A stretch of DNA of 64,000 bases. It comes from Gaeumannomyces sp. JS-464. Its lineage: Eukaryota; Ascomycota; Sordariomycetes; Magnaporthales; Magnaporthaceae. Each line of letters begins with the position of its first letter. The first letter of the stretch is position 1. Positions 10,165 through 21,939 of the stretch are shown one piece after another. The position numbers and the translations under genes are program-made. Location of the stretch: positions 2,438,399-2,502,398 of the forward strand of contig NGZR01000007.1 in assembly GCA_002197995.1 (NCBI GenBank). The letters run 5' to 3'. Below the pieces are notes generated by a model. That model was not told the DNA's origin and did not search any database. It worked only from the letters and a program-made list of their open reading frames with translations.

Positions 10165-10640
10165 TGTATGTCTTTTCCCAGCCCATTTTAAGGGCTAAGT
10201 ATTTGTAAGTGCCGCAAAATGTTCCTATTAAAAACGAGTCCATAAGCTTAAACACGCCAAAGTTTGCCAATTTTACCGAAATGGCATTTAACGTTCTTTT
10301 CGCCACGAGGATGTTGTTCGGCGTAATGTTTCGGTAAGCGATCGACTTTTTTCAGGGTAAACAATCCCTTTTAGGAGTTAAATGCAAATTTGTTTGCATT
10401 CGAAAATTAACGTCGTCGGATAATTCGCGAAAAATCCCTTAAAAACGTATTCGAAACGCAACTTTACTAATAGGTTAAACTCGGCGCTTAAAAACTTAAC
10501 GATATGATTTTAAAAAACGTTAAAATAGGCAACGCAAATGTCGAAAATGAATTGGAAAAGGTTCGAAAAATCACGCTTACATAAAAAGTCGCTTTAAAAT
10601 ACTAACTTCCTTTTTCCAGTTTTCGAGTACTCCTAGCACT
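10165..10640 (-). pseudogene. Protein-kinase catalytic-domain relic, RIP-mutated
   Basis: On the minus strand the catalytic loop reads YRNITPNNILV (about 10304-10340), where HRDxxPxNIL is expected. The activation-loop start reads VKLANFGVFK (10247-10276), where DFG is expected, and GTYKYLALK (about 10170-10223) stands at the G-T-x-x-Y-x-APE motif. These lie at the correct spacing for a Ser/Thr-type kinase. HRD to YRN, DFG to NFG and APE to ALK are all explained by C-to-T or G-to-A. The frame upstream (10440-10640) is recognisable only weakly. It could be a host gene fragment or one carried by a transposon. It cannot be active as read. Confidence 0.75.
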
Positions 10641-11220
10641 TCCTTTTGCGTTTTTTTGCTCGGCACTTTCGATGCGTAAACCTCGCCCGTACTTACATTA
10701 TAAGGCCTGTTTTAAACTATTAGTTTTTTTGGTTTTTTAACCTTTTTGCCGGTTTTTTAGCTTTAAATAAGCTTATTTCTTAACGTGGAAACAACGCTCG
10801 TAATAGCGATTTGCTGCTTTGTTTACAAATTAACAAATCGCTAAAAACCAGCTTATTTAAACTTTAAAATGTTACGTAACCAGGGGTGCGGGGTTTTGTC
10901 CTTCCTGGCTTTTTTTCGCAAAAAAACCCTATTTATTAACCCTTTTCCCTAGTTACGCTTATAATACCAGGTCCTTTTTTTAAACCAAATCCTTTTGGTT
11001 TGTTTTTTGCCACCCCGCTTTTTATTAATAGTAAATACTTTTTTTTTACTATTACTTATCCCTTTTTCGTTTTAATAAATGTTTGGTCGGGTGCGAAAGT
11101 AAAAACATTTTTTTAATAGTTTAACTTTCCGTTATAAGGACCTTTTATTATAAGTTTTTTTCTTTTTCTTTTAAAATGCTTTTTTGTTTTTTTTTGCGAG
11201 GTTATAAATTGTAACCGTTG
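10641..11220. other. AT-rich stretch without recognisable gene; short inverted repeats
   Basis: No coding sequence was identified. There is a perfect 10-bp inverted repeat TAGCGATTTG/CAAATCGCTA (10804-10813 and 10834-10843). A second imperfect pair is CGTAACCAGGG (about 10874) and CCCTAGTTACG (about 10948), which resembles the ends of a small DNA element. Neither is supported by a target-site duplication that I can place securely. Confidence 0.4.
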
Positions 11221-11279
11221 CGACGTATCGCTTTAAAACTCGTTTTATTATACGAAATAATTCCGTTTTAACCGCTCGT

Positions 11280-11620
11280 GTTATAACGTGTTAAATCCTA
11301 CCCCAAAGCAGTTCTGTTTTATTAAAAAGCAATACGTTAAATTAAAAGCCGAAATGGATAGTATTTTAAACGAAATTCAGCGTTTGGAGGATAAACGCGA
11401 GCGTTTTTAAAAATAAAAGAAAATATGGTTTAAAAAAAAGCGCGCGATTCGGCGCGGTATTAACGCTATAAAAAAGCTAAAACGGGTAAAGCGGGAAATG
11501 GCCGAGGAAAAAGCTTGTCGGGCTTCCTCCGCTATTAAACTTTTTATATTTGTCGTCGTTTTTTTAAACTAGGTTACGTTCGGGGTTAATTCGGATTTTA
11601 ATTTGCTTACTTTTCTTTTT
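11280..11620 (+). pseudogene. Coiled-coil, charged C-terminal tail, possibly of a second pogo-like transposase
   Basis: The plus strand encodes KLKAEMDSILNEIQRLEDKRERF, a stop, then WFKKKRAIRRGINAIKKLKRVKREMAEEKAC and a less charged end. This heptad-rich, Lys/Arg/Glu pattern resembles the tails of some fungal DDE transposases of the CENP-B/pogo group. No helix-turn-helix or DDE core is visible next to it. I cannot exclude another coiled-coil protein. Stops at CAA/CAG-derived positions show RIP-type decay. Confidence 0.4.
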
Positions 11621-11679
11621 CCTAGTAAGTTATTTAAGCGTTTTAAAGCGGATTTAAAATATTCCTTTTTAAATTACCC

Positions 11680-12850
11680 GTATTAACTTTTTTTGTAAAA
11701 CCCGTTATTAGTGTTTCGTGAAAATCTTTAGCAATGTTTAAAGTTTGTTATTTTTTCCCGTGTTTTTTCGTAGCCGTACTTTTTCCATTTAATTAGGTAT
11801 TTTTTAAGCTTGTTTTTTTAACTTATAGTTTAAAATTTCCTTAACTTTATATTCGTTTTTTAACTCGACTTTTATTAATTTGTTTAATTTTGTATTAAAC
11901 GGTGCCGGGTTAAATAAAAAAACGTAAAAAACCGGGTGGGATTTTATAATTAATAACAATCGGAATTTGTAATTTACGTTCGAAATTCTTTTTAGCATTT
12001 TAAAAGGTTTTAGTTTTTTATAATTAATTTGGTTTATCGTTTAATTGTTTAGTTTTAATATTACGTTAAAAAAAATAAACTTTATTTCCCTTTTTAAAAG
12101 TCGGTTTTTCGATTTTTTATTTTATTTTTTTAAATTGCTATACGGTGTTATAGCTTTTTTAATTTTATTTAAAAGTGTTTATGCAGTTTAATACGTTTTG
12201 TTATTTGTATTTCCGCTATTAAAGCGTGTTTTCCTGCTTTAAGTTTTTTATACGTTATAAACGTAAACTTGTAATTTGTAAAAAACGGTATAATTTCCGT
12301 GCTTTTATAAATTAAATTATTATAAGCGAATTAAGTTATAAAAGGTAATTATACCTAGTTATTTTGTTTATAATTAACGTAATAATGTAAATATTGTTTT
12401 ATAATTTAATTCGTTCGCTTTATTTATTTATTTGTTTAAAAATAGTAAATTGTAAATAAAAAGTATTTAGCTTTTAATTTAACCGTAAATCTTTTTTAAA
12501 ACTTACTTATAAATAGCTTATTTTTATTCGTAATTAAACGATTTAAAGTTTTGTATTTTGCTATTACGTGTTTAATAAAAATATACGTTAATTTAATAGC
12601 GTTACTGCTTTTTTTATATAGCAAAAATAAAACGTATTTAGTAAACTTATTTATTATTATTATAATTATTATATTTAACTTTAATTAAAAGTTTTTTAAA
12701 TTAAAAAAAGTTTAATAATAAAGTTTATAATAACTTTTTAATATGCTTTGCTAAACGTTAATAAAAGCTGTAAAAACCCGTAAAGTTTATACTTATTAGC
12801 TTTATTTTTAGCATAATTTTCGCAATTTTTTATTACGTTTTATATTTCGG
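11680..12850 (-). pseudogene. Gypsy Y: integrase C-terminus and chromodomain of a chromovirus
   Basis: The minus strand reads, from 12830 downward, an integrase catalytic part (HVIAKYKTLNRLITNKNKLFIS, then a TIYY/TNK-type motif at the HPQTDGQTE position and LAYNNLIYKSTKI). The C-terminal GPF-like module follows (ISNVNYKFRL ... HPVFYVFLF, 11804-11998). A chromodomain comes next (EYKVKEILNYK; then about 11720-11790 corresponds to a YLVKWKGY ... W segment in another frame). This order, integrase then chromodomain, is that of Ty3/gypsy chromoviruses. Integrase inserts cDNA, and the chromodomain targets heterochromatin. No LTR was located. The copy is dead by many stops. Confidence 0.75.
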
Positions 12851-13299
12851 TTTATGTTTTTACAAATTTGTAATGCTATTATAATCGTTTTTACGTTTTA
12901 ATTATATTTAATAGCTATATATTAATTGGTTATATACTTGTTAAATCTTTTTAAAAGTTTATACTTTTTTTATTAAATTATTTTAACGAATATTTTTTAA
13001 GTTAAAATTAAAAATTTGTTTGGTTTTTCCGTTAAAATTACCTGTATTTTTTTTAACATAGCGATTTAATAATTCGGTTATTAGTTTAAAACATTCGCCT
13101 AGCCGTTTTTCGATTTTTTTTAATATTTAATTTAAATGTCGTAATTTTATAAAAGCTCGTTTTAATAAACTTATCGTTTATTTAAGTTTTTACGAATAGT
13201 AAAATGTAATATAGTTTACTACCGAATAGGTTATATTATTAAATAAGTTATAATACGTAATTACGCGACACTTTTTTTCGTAATTAATTTTTTTACTTA
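12851..13299. other. AT-rich DNA, probably the zinc-binding N-terminal integrase side of gypsy Y
   Basis: Translations on the minus strand continue faintly from the integrase of gypsy Y, but no motif is clear enough to place domains. No other gene is seen. Confidence 0.3.
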
Positions 13300-13520
13300 T
13301 AATAATATTAATAAAAAATGATGAAAACCGGGTAATACTTACTTTTAAACTTTGCAATTTAATTTAAAACTAAACATACGGGAAGTTATAAAAATTTATT
13401 AATTGTAAATTTAATTTTAACTTGTTAAAAGCGCGGTTAACCTGCTTAACGCGATAACGCGTTTAATTTTTAAAAATTAACGAAATTTGAAAAAAAAGCG
13501 CTTATTATTACAATTAAAAC
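13300..13520 (+). mobile_element. Old pogo-type transposase relic (helix-turn-helix part)
   Basis: About 200 bp align by eye with the start of the transposase genes at 14248 and 18060. The shared course covers CAATTTAA, the bases corresponding to the HTH segment, AACGCGATAACGCG and the lysine-rich GAAATTTGAAAAAAAAGCGC stretch. The relic then diverges. It is more decayed than the other copies and has no recognisable ends. Confidence 0.5.
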
Positions 13521-13624
13521 CGAAAAAAAGCGATAAGCGGAACAATTTAAAAAAAGCTTAATTAAACTTTATTAAGCGGAATTACGTAATAGGTTTAAAT
13601 AAACCCCGGTTTAATTTGTTAATT

Positions 13625-13725
13625 TGCAATAAATTAACAATTACAAACTGTTTTATTATTTGTAATAAATTAATAAATTACAATTGTTTTATTAATTTAA
13701 AATAAATTAACAAATAATAACGAAA
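13625..13725. repeat. Three imperfect tandem units of about 38 bp
   Basis: Units built on AATAAATTAAC, an ACAA-rich core and TTTTATTA occur three times with drift in this AT-rich stretch. It may be a decayed minisatellite or part of a retrotransposon UTR. Confidence 0.5.
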
Positions 13726-14110
13726 TGTATAAAAAAGTTTGTAAAAATATAAAAAAGTAAAACTTTTTCGTATTAGTAAATTTAATTAAAACTTCGCATT
13801 AATTATTTAAATTAACTTTTAAACACTTTTTAAAGTAAACAATTAAAAACGCTGCATATTAAAACTTAAAATCTTTTAAAATTGTTAATAAATGCATTGT
13901 TTTAACCTTTTTTAAATGCTTTACTTTTAAAAGCAAAACCCCGATTATAACATTTTAACTAATTTTATTTAATACTTAGCCCGAAAACCGAATAACACAT
14001 TATATAAAGTAGTTAAAACTTTAACGTTATTTAAATAAACAAATAAAAGTTTAATTTAAACTAGTAAACCTTTTAACAATTAACGTTAATTATTATTAAT
14101 ATAAACGCTA
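13726..14110. other. AT-rich flank left of pogo A
   Basis: I see no coding signal. The sequence on the other side of pogo A (from 15974) is equally AT-rich and leads into gag of gypsy X, so this may be the 5' part of that element. No LTR pair was found. Confidence 0.3.
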
Positions 14111-15973
14111 ACGTGGTTTACAAGCGAGTCGCGCACACAAGCGAATCGCGCATTTTCCAATGCGACGCGTGTTTCCCACTTTTAACTCCAATTTCTTAAC
14201 AACCATAAATAAAATCGACGTTTAAAAAAGCTAGGATTGTTCTCGTTATGCAAGCAATCCAATTTAATGGGGGATTAAGTTTGCGTTCGGCAGTTAAAAT
14301 TTACGATATTTTTAAATCCACGTTGCGCGACCGACGCGCTGGTAAATCTGCTCGACGCGACACTATGCCCAAATTACGGAAATTAACGGAATCCGAAAAA
14401 AAAGCGCTTATTAAATACATTTTCGAGCTGGATTTCCGCGCATTCCCTCCCCGGCTTTTTGGTATTAAAAATATAGCCAATCGATTGCTTGCCGAACGCG
14501 ACGCGGGCGCCGTCGGCAAAAACTGGGTCGCGAACTTCGTTAAGCGCCGCGTAAAGCTCGGTACGCGCTGGATTCGAAAGTACGACTACCAAAAAGCCAA
14601 ATGCGAAAATTTTAAGCTCGTTTTTGCTTGGTTCGACCTTATACGGAACATTATAAATAAATATAGCATTTAAAGTAAAAACATTTATAACTTTAACGAA
14701 ACCGGCTTTTTTATAGGCATAATCGCCGCCATTATGGTTATTACAATATCGGAAGGCCGTAGCAAAGCAAAGCTAATTTAGCTTGGCAATCGGGAATGGG
14801 CTACGGTTATTTAAAGGGTTAACTATTACGGTTAAGCGATTCCCCTTTTTATTATCGTTAAAAGGCAGTACCATTTGGCCAATTGGTATTTAAAAACCGA
14901 CTTTTCACGCGATTAGGTTATTTTAACGAATGCTAACGGGTGGATTACGAACGAGCTCGGCTTAAAATGGATTTAGCATTTCGATAAACACATTATAGCT
15001 TATAAAAAAGGGTTTTATCGTTTGTTAATGCTAAACGGTTATAAAAGCCACCATTTAACGGATTTCGAGTTTTACTGTTAAAAATATAACATTATTACGC
15101 TTTGCATGCTTTCGCATTCGTTTTACTTTTTTTAACCGTTTAATGTTAAATGCTTTAGCCCGTTAAAAAGGCGTACGGTTAACAAATCGAAAACCTAATA
15201 AAGTTACACGTTAACCACGTAATTAAAGTCGAGTTTTTTTCGGCGTTTAAAGCGGCATTTTTTAACTTTATAACCGAAAAAAATATTTTAAAAAAGGTTT
15301 CGAAAGGCTGGTTTTGCTCCTTTTAATCCGGATTCGGTTTTGGAAAAGCTGGATGTAAAGTTACAAACTTTAACTCCCCCGAAAAAGCCTTTAAACGACG
15401 CCGAACTTTGGACTTCCAAAACGCTTTAAACAGTTAAAAACGCAACTTCGCAATCCGAACATATTAAAAATTCAGATTTTTAATTACCGGCAGCTTTTTC
15501 GTTATTTATACTATCGGTTATATAAACTAATTACGAAAGGGGCTAAAGCAATTATGCATTAGGTTAACCTTTTTAAAAAAAAGTGCTTTAAGCTACGAAA
15601 GGCGAACGAGGCATTAAGCAAACGCCGGAGGGCTAAAAAAACACGTGTTTAATAATAAAAGGGTTACATATTGTTAAAAAATACGAGATATTTTAAACCA
15701 GCAGGAGTTAAATGGGCAGTTATAGCCAAAAAATGCGCGATTATAAAAGGCAGGAAAGGAAGGTAACGACGATTCGTCGGCGATGTGGCATTTGCGGCAA
15801 AACCGGACATAATGCGCACTTTATTAGGAAGAAGTAAAAACGTCCGATATATATAATTCCGAATAGTTTAAATGTATTTTTAGCGTTATTAGGTTAGTAT
15901 GCGCGTCGATTAACCGGAAGTCGGGTGTAAGTGCGCGATTCGTTTATATGCGCGACTTGCTTGTAAACCACGT
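14111..15973 (+). mobile_element. Pogo A: complete Fot1/pogo-like DNA transposon
   Basis: The element of 1863 bp is bounded by inverted repeats beginning ACGTGGTTTACAAGC and sits in a TA target duplication (14109-14110 and 15974-15975). Inside each end a 17-bp motif, CAAGCGA(G/A)TCGCGCA, is repeated in tandem. One transposase gene fills the interior. It is 96% or so colinear with pogo B at 28551 by eye, with mainly transition differences. It carries many RIP-type stops and is non-autonomous now. Confidence 0.9.
14248..15835 (+). pseudogene. Pogo A transposase (HTH-Tc5/CENP-B, DDE, zinc knuckle)
   Basis: The first 141 codons are open: a psq-like HTH (SLRSAVKIYDIFKSTLRDRR), then a CENP-B/Tc5-type region ending VGKNWVANFVKRR. 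The catalytic core follows out of frame in places: YNFNETGFFIG (Asp of DETGF is Asn), MLNGYKSHH (Asp of LDGHxSH is Asn) and a PxxSHxLQPxDVxxFxPLK-like stretch. Then come a coiled C-terminal part (LRKANEALSKRRRAKKTR) and a zinc knuckle RCGICGKTGHNAH near 15781. The enzyme would excise and insert at TA. Both visible catalytic Asp codons are lost by G-to-A, so it is inactive. Confidence 0.85.
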
Positions 15974-17873
15974 TACGTTAAATTAAATCGCAAAATAAAC
16001 TTTTTAAATTATAAAATAAATCGCTACGTTTATAAAACAGTTTAAAATTTTTTTACACTTTTTAAAATACGACGGAAAAAACGGATAATTATAAACGTTT
16101 TTTGCCAAATGCAAAAAGTATTTTTAGTTTTACGAAAACCAATTTATAACTAAGTAATAAAAAGTTATATACGCAATTAAAAATTAAAAAAGTAAAAAAT
16201 TAATTCGAATTTAAATACCGAAATTATTTAAAAAACAACGATAATATTTAATCGAAAATATAAAAATCGTGTTTTTATCGTTCGATAAATTCGAAAAACG
16301 TTTAAACAAAGTATTTAATACGGTAAATAAAGTTAAAATCGCGGAAATTTTTTTTAACGATTTAAGTAAATAAGTTAACGTTTAAATACGTTATTAAATT
16401 TAACGCTTTTAATACTAAAATTTAAAAACGCAACTAATTCTAATAAAAAAAGCACGAACTTTTATTTTCGGCTTTTTATAAAAAGCTACGAAATAAAGTT
16501 AAAAACGAGCTTGCGAAAATTAAACAATTCGAGCTTTTGTTAAAATACATTAAAAAAGCGGTTTAAATTAACAACTAATTATGTAAATAACGATAAAAAA
16601 AATCGTTAAAAGTCGGGAATTTTTAAAAACTTAATTAAAGTAAAAAAAGCATTAACGTTAGGAAACACGGCGTATAAAGCTTATTTAAAACTTATAAACT
16701 TTATTATTAAAACCGCTTTTTAGTAAAAAAAATATAAAAAAAAGTCCGTTTTAATATTAAAATAAAAAGTGTTTTAAATGCGGATAATTTAAACACGTTA
16801 AAAAACATTATTTTTAATTAACCGAATAAAGTAGTAAGCAAATAGTAATCGTTTACTAATAAAGCGAAAAAGCGAAAAACTTATATTTAAAACCTATTTT
16901 TAATTAAACGGCATATTTTAAAGATTTATATAAAATATATTAATTTAATAAAAACGGATTAAAATGGTATCCCCGACCGAAAATCGCCGTTATAATACGA
17001 CGAACTTTTGTAAAAATAAATGTTTAAAAAACTTTTATTTAAGCAAAAATCTAAAACGTGGGAAAAAATTAATACGGGTATTTTAAAAAATAAAAACTTA
17101 TTAAATTTACGAAAAAAAAATTGTTTAAACGTTTTAAAATTTTTATAAAAGTTTAAAAAACGCTGAAAAATAAAAGCTACGGCGTTAAGTAAAATGGTTT
17201 ATAAAAAGCTACGAAATAAATAACGAGCTTTTAAAATACAACTAATAAAATATAACAAGTTTACTATTACTTAAAGAAATTAAAAAACCGTTAAAACAGT
17301 TACACTTAATACAACGGGTAATAACTAGTTAAAAAACGTGAAAAAAACCAAATTGGTTTTTTATAATAAATACACGCTTTTATAATAAACTTTTAGTAAA
17401 AAAGTTTATGAAAAACGAAATTTAATAAAAAGTTTAATTTATTAAAAACGATAACGGAAAACTATTAAATTAGTTTATAAACGTTTAACAAATTACGTAT
17501 TACAAAATAACGCGGGAAATAGCGTAAAAAAATCGACGAAAAAAAGTTCGATAGTTTTATAACGGGAAATTATAAAAACGTAACCTTAATAAAAAACGGT
17601 TATAAATAGCTTTTTTAAATAAAAAGCTATTTATAACTGTTTTTGCATTTAGGAAAAAAGTTAAAATACGATTAGTTTTTTCGAAAATAATTTAAAAACT
17701 AACCACGCGTAAAATTATAAAAATAGTATTAATTTTTATAATAGGAAATTAATATGCGTAATTATAAATAAAATTTTATAATTTTTAAACTTTTAGTTTT
17801 TTACTTAATAGTTTGCGTTATTAAAGTATTTAAATAGCATAAATGTTTAAACGAAAAATGCAAAATTTACATA
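15974..17873 (+). pseudogene. Gypsy X, gag part
   Basis: Plus-strand translation gives a gag-like segment (LFDNPNKFEKRLNKVFGTVNEVKIAEI at about 16270-16370, then LRNKVKNELAKIKQFELLLKYIKKA, about 16480-16560). A zinc knuckle, KCFKCG*FKHVKKHY, lies at 16767-16811; the last Cys is Tyr, a G-to-A change. Gag packages retrotransposon RNA. The protease region is not clear. The reading continues on the far side of pogo F, at 27286, with reverse transcriptase, so pogo F split this element. No LTRs were located. Confidence 0.65.
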
Positions 17874-18059
17874 ACGTAATTTACCACTAAGTAAATTAAA
17901 CTACTAAATGGATTACCGATACGCGTTTCCGCGTTAATTAAACTTTATCCACGAATATTTTTATAATAATAATAGCAAATAAAAGCGACGAAAACAGGAT
18001 TATTTTAGCTTTTTAAGCTATTAAATCGGATTTAAAATTAAGCGTTTAAAGTGCCGCCA

Positions 18060-19428
18060 AAATTTACGCGGTTAATTATTTTACTTTCGCTTAGCGTAAA
18101 AGCGGCTAACTTGCTTAACGCGATTACGAGCTTAACTTTTGGAAATTAACGGAATTTAAAAAAGAAACACTTGTTAAATACATATTCGAGCTGGATTTTT
18201 TCGCATTTCCTCCCCGGCCTTTTAATGTTAAAAATATAGCCGATCGATTGCTCGCCGAACGCGACGCGAGCGCCGTTAAAACCAATTAAGTCGCGAAGTT
18301 CGTTAAACGCCGCCCGGAACTCGGTACGCGTTAAATTCGAAAGTACGACTATTAAAAAGCTAAATGCGAAAATCCCAAGCTCGTTTTTACGTAATTCGAT
18401 TTTATACAAAACATTATAGCTAAATATAGCATTTTAGATAAATTATATTTACAATTTTAACGAAACCGGCTTTTTTACAAGTATAATCGCTGTTGTTATA
18501 ATTGTTATAACGTGGAAAAGCCGTAGTAAAGCAAAGCTAGTTTAGCTTAGTAATCGAAAATAGGTTACAATTATTTAAAAGGTTAATTATTGCAATTAAG
18601 CAATTTTGTTTTTTATTATCGTTAAAAAGTAATACCATTTGGCTAATTGGTATTCGAAAACCAGCTTTTCACGCGATTAGGTTATTTTAACGAATATTAA
18701 TAAATAAATTACGAACGAGCTCGGTTTAAAATAAATTTAATATTTCGATAAGCATATTATATCGCGTATAAAAAACACCTATCGTTTATTAATGCTAAAC
18801 GGCTACGAAAGCTATTATTCGACGAATTTCGAGCTTTATTACCAAAAATATAACATCGTTACGCTTTGCATGCTTTCGCATTCGTTTTACTTTTTTTAAC
18901 CGTTTAACGTTAAGTATTTCAACCCGTTAAAAAAAGCGTACGGTTAAAAAATCGAAAACCTAATAAAATTACACGTTAATTACGTAATTAAAGTCGAATT
19001 CCTTTCGGCGTTTAAAACGGCATTTTTTAACTTTATAATTAAAGGAAATATTTAAAAAGGTTTTCGAAAAGTTAGCTTTGCTTTTTTTAATTCGAATTTA
19101 GTTTTAAAAAAGTTAAATGTAAAATTACAAACTTTAACTCCTTCGAAAAAGCTTTTAAACGATGCCGAACTTTGGACTTTTAAAACGCTTTAAACAGTTA
19201 AAAACGCAACTTCGCAATTCGAATATATTAAAACTCGGATTTCCAATTACCGAAGTAGTTTTCCGTTATTTATGCTAGCGGTTATAAACTAGCTTACGAA
19301 AAGGACGAGTTCGATAATGCATTAAGTAGCCCTTTTTAAAGCCGAAATTGCTTCGCTCCGCAAAGCGAACAAAATATTAAGCAAACGCTAAAAGGCTAAA
19401 AAAACACGTGTTCGATAAAAAAAGCTAC
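18060..19428 (+). pseudogene. Pogo F transposase, N-terminal and DDE part
   Basis: The same gene as in pogo A is recognisable: the ELDFFAFPPRPF region at 18190-18225, LAERDAS at about 18255, FNETGFF at about 18450, then NGYESYYSTNFELYY and the LCMLSHSFYFF segment at about 18860. It ends at the KRxAKKTRV coil, where Copia-1 interrupts it. The zinc-knuckle end is at 27095-27150, beyond the insertion (RCGICGKTEHNARIC). Many stops and frameshifts make it inactive. Confidence 0.8.
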
Positions 19429-19661
19429 TATTAATTCACGTAATTTAGCGCGTGCATTTAAAAAAAACCCACGCTTTGTAAAGCCGCAAACCTACGGGCC
19501 GTGCGCTTCCACGAGCTTATAAAAGGGGATTTTATAATCCCCTTTTTGTAATTAAATTCCTAAAATATGCATTATTACAAACACTAGTTTTAAATTTATA
19601 AATTTTTGTTTTTTCTTTTTAAAAGATTTCCGTGCTTATAAAAGTACCACTTTTACTAATA
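19429..19661 (+). repeat. Copia-1 5' LTR
   Basis: It contains the AATTTAGCGCGTGCAT block, a short GGGGATT/AATCCCC inverted repeat, and TTTTCTTTTTAAAAGATTTCC near the end. It matches the 3' LTR with mainly C/T and G/A differences. Confidence 0.9.
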
Positions 19662-20939
19662 CTAATTAGTATTATTTAAAAAGGCAATATAAATAAGCAA
19701 GGTAAAAGGTTTAACCGTTCGATACTTTTTTTTAAAACGATTAAGTTAAACGGAAAAGCCTAAAAGTAAAAAAATTGGATTTTACTGCTCGGTAACGCGT
19801 TATATACGAGTTAATCGAATAATAAAAGCACTTTTTTAAAGCAAGCGATTAAACCTTTGTTTATAAGATTTAAATAATTGTGAAAAAAGCGTTACGTAAT
19901 TTTTTTAAACACTTTTTTAAAGCAAGCGATTAAACTTTTAAATTAATTACTTAAACGATATTACTCGTTAACCTTTACCGATAACATGTCCGATATTTCG
20001 GAATAATAAGCGAAGGAGTTTAACGATAAGCAACGTATAATTATAAAAAACACGCTTTTATTATACGACTTCCCCAAGTTTTTAGCATAAAATATTAACA
20101 TCCTTTTTTTAACAAACCCTTTTTACAGCTTCGGAAAATCACTTAATAAAGTTTTCATTGCTCGCCGGAACGTATGGATGTTTAAAATACTGCTTTTATA
20201 CGGAAACACGCATGGTAATAACCTTTTAAGCGACGTATTCGAGGATTACGAAAGGTGGGAAGCAACGCATTTCGAAAACCTCGATTAACGGATCGCTCGA
20301 ATTTTCCGCAAGCATTTGGAAAATTATAAAATCCTAATCCCGGTCCGCCAAAAGGGAAGTTTAACGAAAATCTTATACAAGTTATGCAATAAGAGTTAAT
20401 TTTTAAAATAACCTTATTAACCGGATTACAACCCTTTTTTTCCCAAAATCGTACGAGTTTTAAACCAAACAATTATTTAAACGACGTTCCGGATGCTTCC
20501 AAAAGAACACGCCGCGTTTTTTTCCTAAATAAAACCACAGTTAAACGGGAAATTGGCTAAAATGAAATCCAAAAATTACCAAACCGGCGGCTTAAAAATC
20601 CGTTACGCTTCCGAAAATACTTTTTAACCTTTTTTACGAATACGATGCCCATTTCCCCCTTTTATAAAAACACTCGTATTAAAAAGCGCATCGATCCCCC
20701 AGTTATCTTTTTACTAAATCGGCGGTTTTTACCGCTTAATTAATCGGCATTTCCTTAAGCACCCCCGGCCCGCCAATTTGCATTTTTAGCTAGCCAATTT
20801 GCAAATCCATAAGCGTTTTCGGTTAATTAATTTCTAGCTTTGCCGATTTTTAAAACCACCGCCATATTAAAATCCCATTTCGACTAGTACATATAATAAA
20901 AAGATCGCGGAAAATCCATTCCACCGATCGAAGGAGCAC

Positions 20940-21890
20940 AAATTGTAACAATATTACGCTTTTAATACGAAACCTTAATACGTGCGAAATCCCGGTATAA
21001 GCAACTCCTTTTTAAGGAGGTATTTAACGCTACCGTCGATAAAAGCTTAATAAAAGCATTTTAAAACGCGTGGGATAAGAAGTACAGCTATTCCGGTAAT
21101 TTATACGATATTTTAAACGATAAGATTTTATTTTTCGCAACTATATGCGAAACTTTCGAAATACCATTTCCATAATTCCATGCGATTTTTTTTAGCATTT
21201 TAAAGCAAAGCTAAGTAATGGTACACCCGATATATCGGTATTAGCTTTACCTTTCGAAAGATTTACATAATTTTTAAAAGCATTTTAATATCGAAGTTAA
21301 CCGATTATTATATTATACGGATTAAAGCTTAACTATTTTCCAAATAGTCCGTTTAAAAATCGCTAATATAGGCAAATCCAATATGGAGGTTTTGCAAACC
21401 TTTTTGGATAAATTACAAGCTTGTTAACGCGCTTTCGGCCCGTTTTACCAAAACGAAAACAGTTTATTGCGAGCATTTTACGGGCAATTTAAAGCGTGCC
21501 AGAGTTTAAAGCCGTCCTTATAAATCCCAGCCGGACTTTTAAAAGCCTATTTTTTTAATTAAAAAGCATTTTGCAAATAAAGGAAAACGCACGCACTTTT
21601 AGCATTCATTTTATAAAACGGAAGTTTAAAAATTACAAGGATCGCAAAAAGGATAATAAAAGTTGAAACCGAGCATATAAACCCAAGTTTTTCCAATTAA
21701 GCCCCGTTTACGCTTATACATACGCCGTTGCTAAATTTGTAAAAAGCCGGATTGCAAATCGATACGCCACTTTTTTAAAAAATAACGACGATTTAAAAAG
21801 CAATGGAAAGCATAAAAAAAGGCATAAAACAAACCACGCAAAAAGTACACCCAATTTTTCGCATTAGTAAAGCCCGAAAGCATCGATAAA
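20940..21890 (+). pseudogene. Copia-1 gag
   Basis: This is the degraded counterpart of the Copia-2 gag at 43790. The segments GNLYDILNDKILFFATICETFEI (about 21095-21165), NIGKSNMEVLQ and a basic region before a CCHC-like motif (about 21720-21780, CKKPDCKSIRHFF) are visible across frames. Gag forms the particle that packages element RNA. Frameshifts and stops abolish it. Confidence 0.7.
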
Positions 21891-21939
21891 AAAAATAGCT
21901 TTTTTAATTTTAACGATTAAAAAACAATGGAAAAGGAGG

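Noticed and set aside
10804..10843. Perfect 10-bp stem with a 20-base loop as a candidate structured RNA or terminator
   Set aside because: It lies in gene-free decayed DNA with no transcript context, and short inverted repeats are common in AT-rich sequence.
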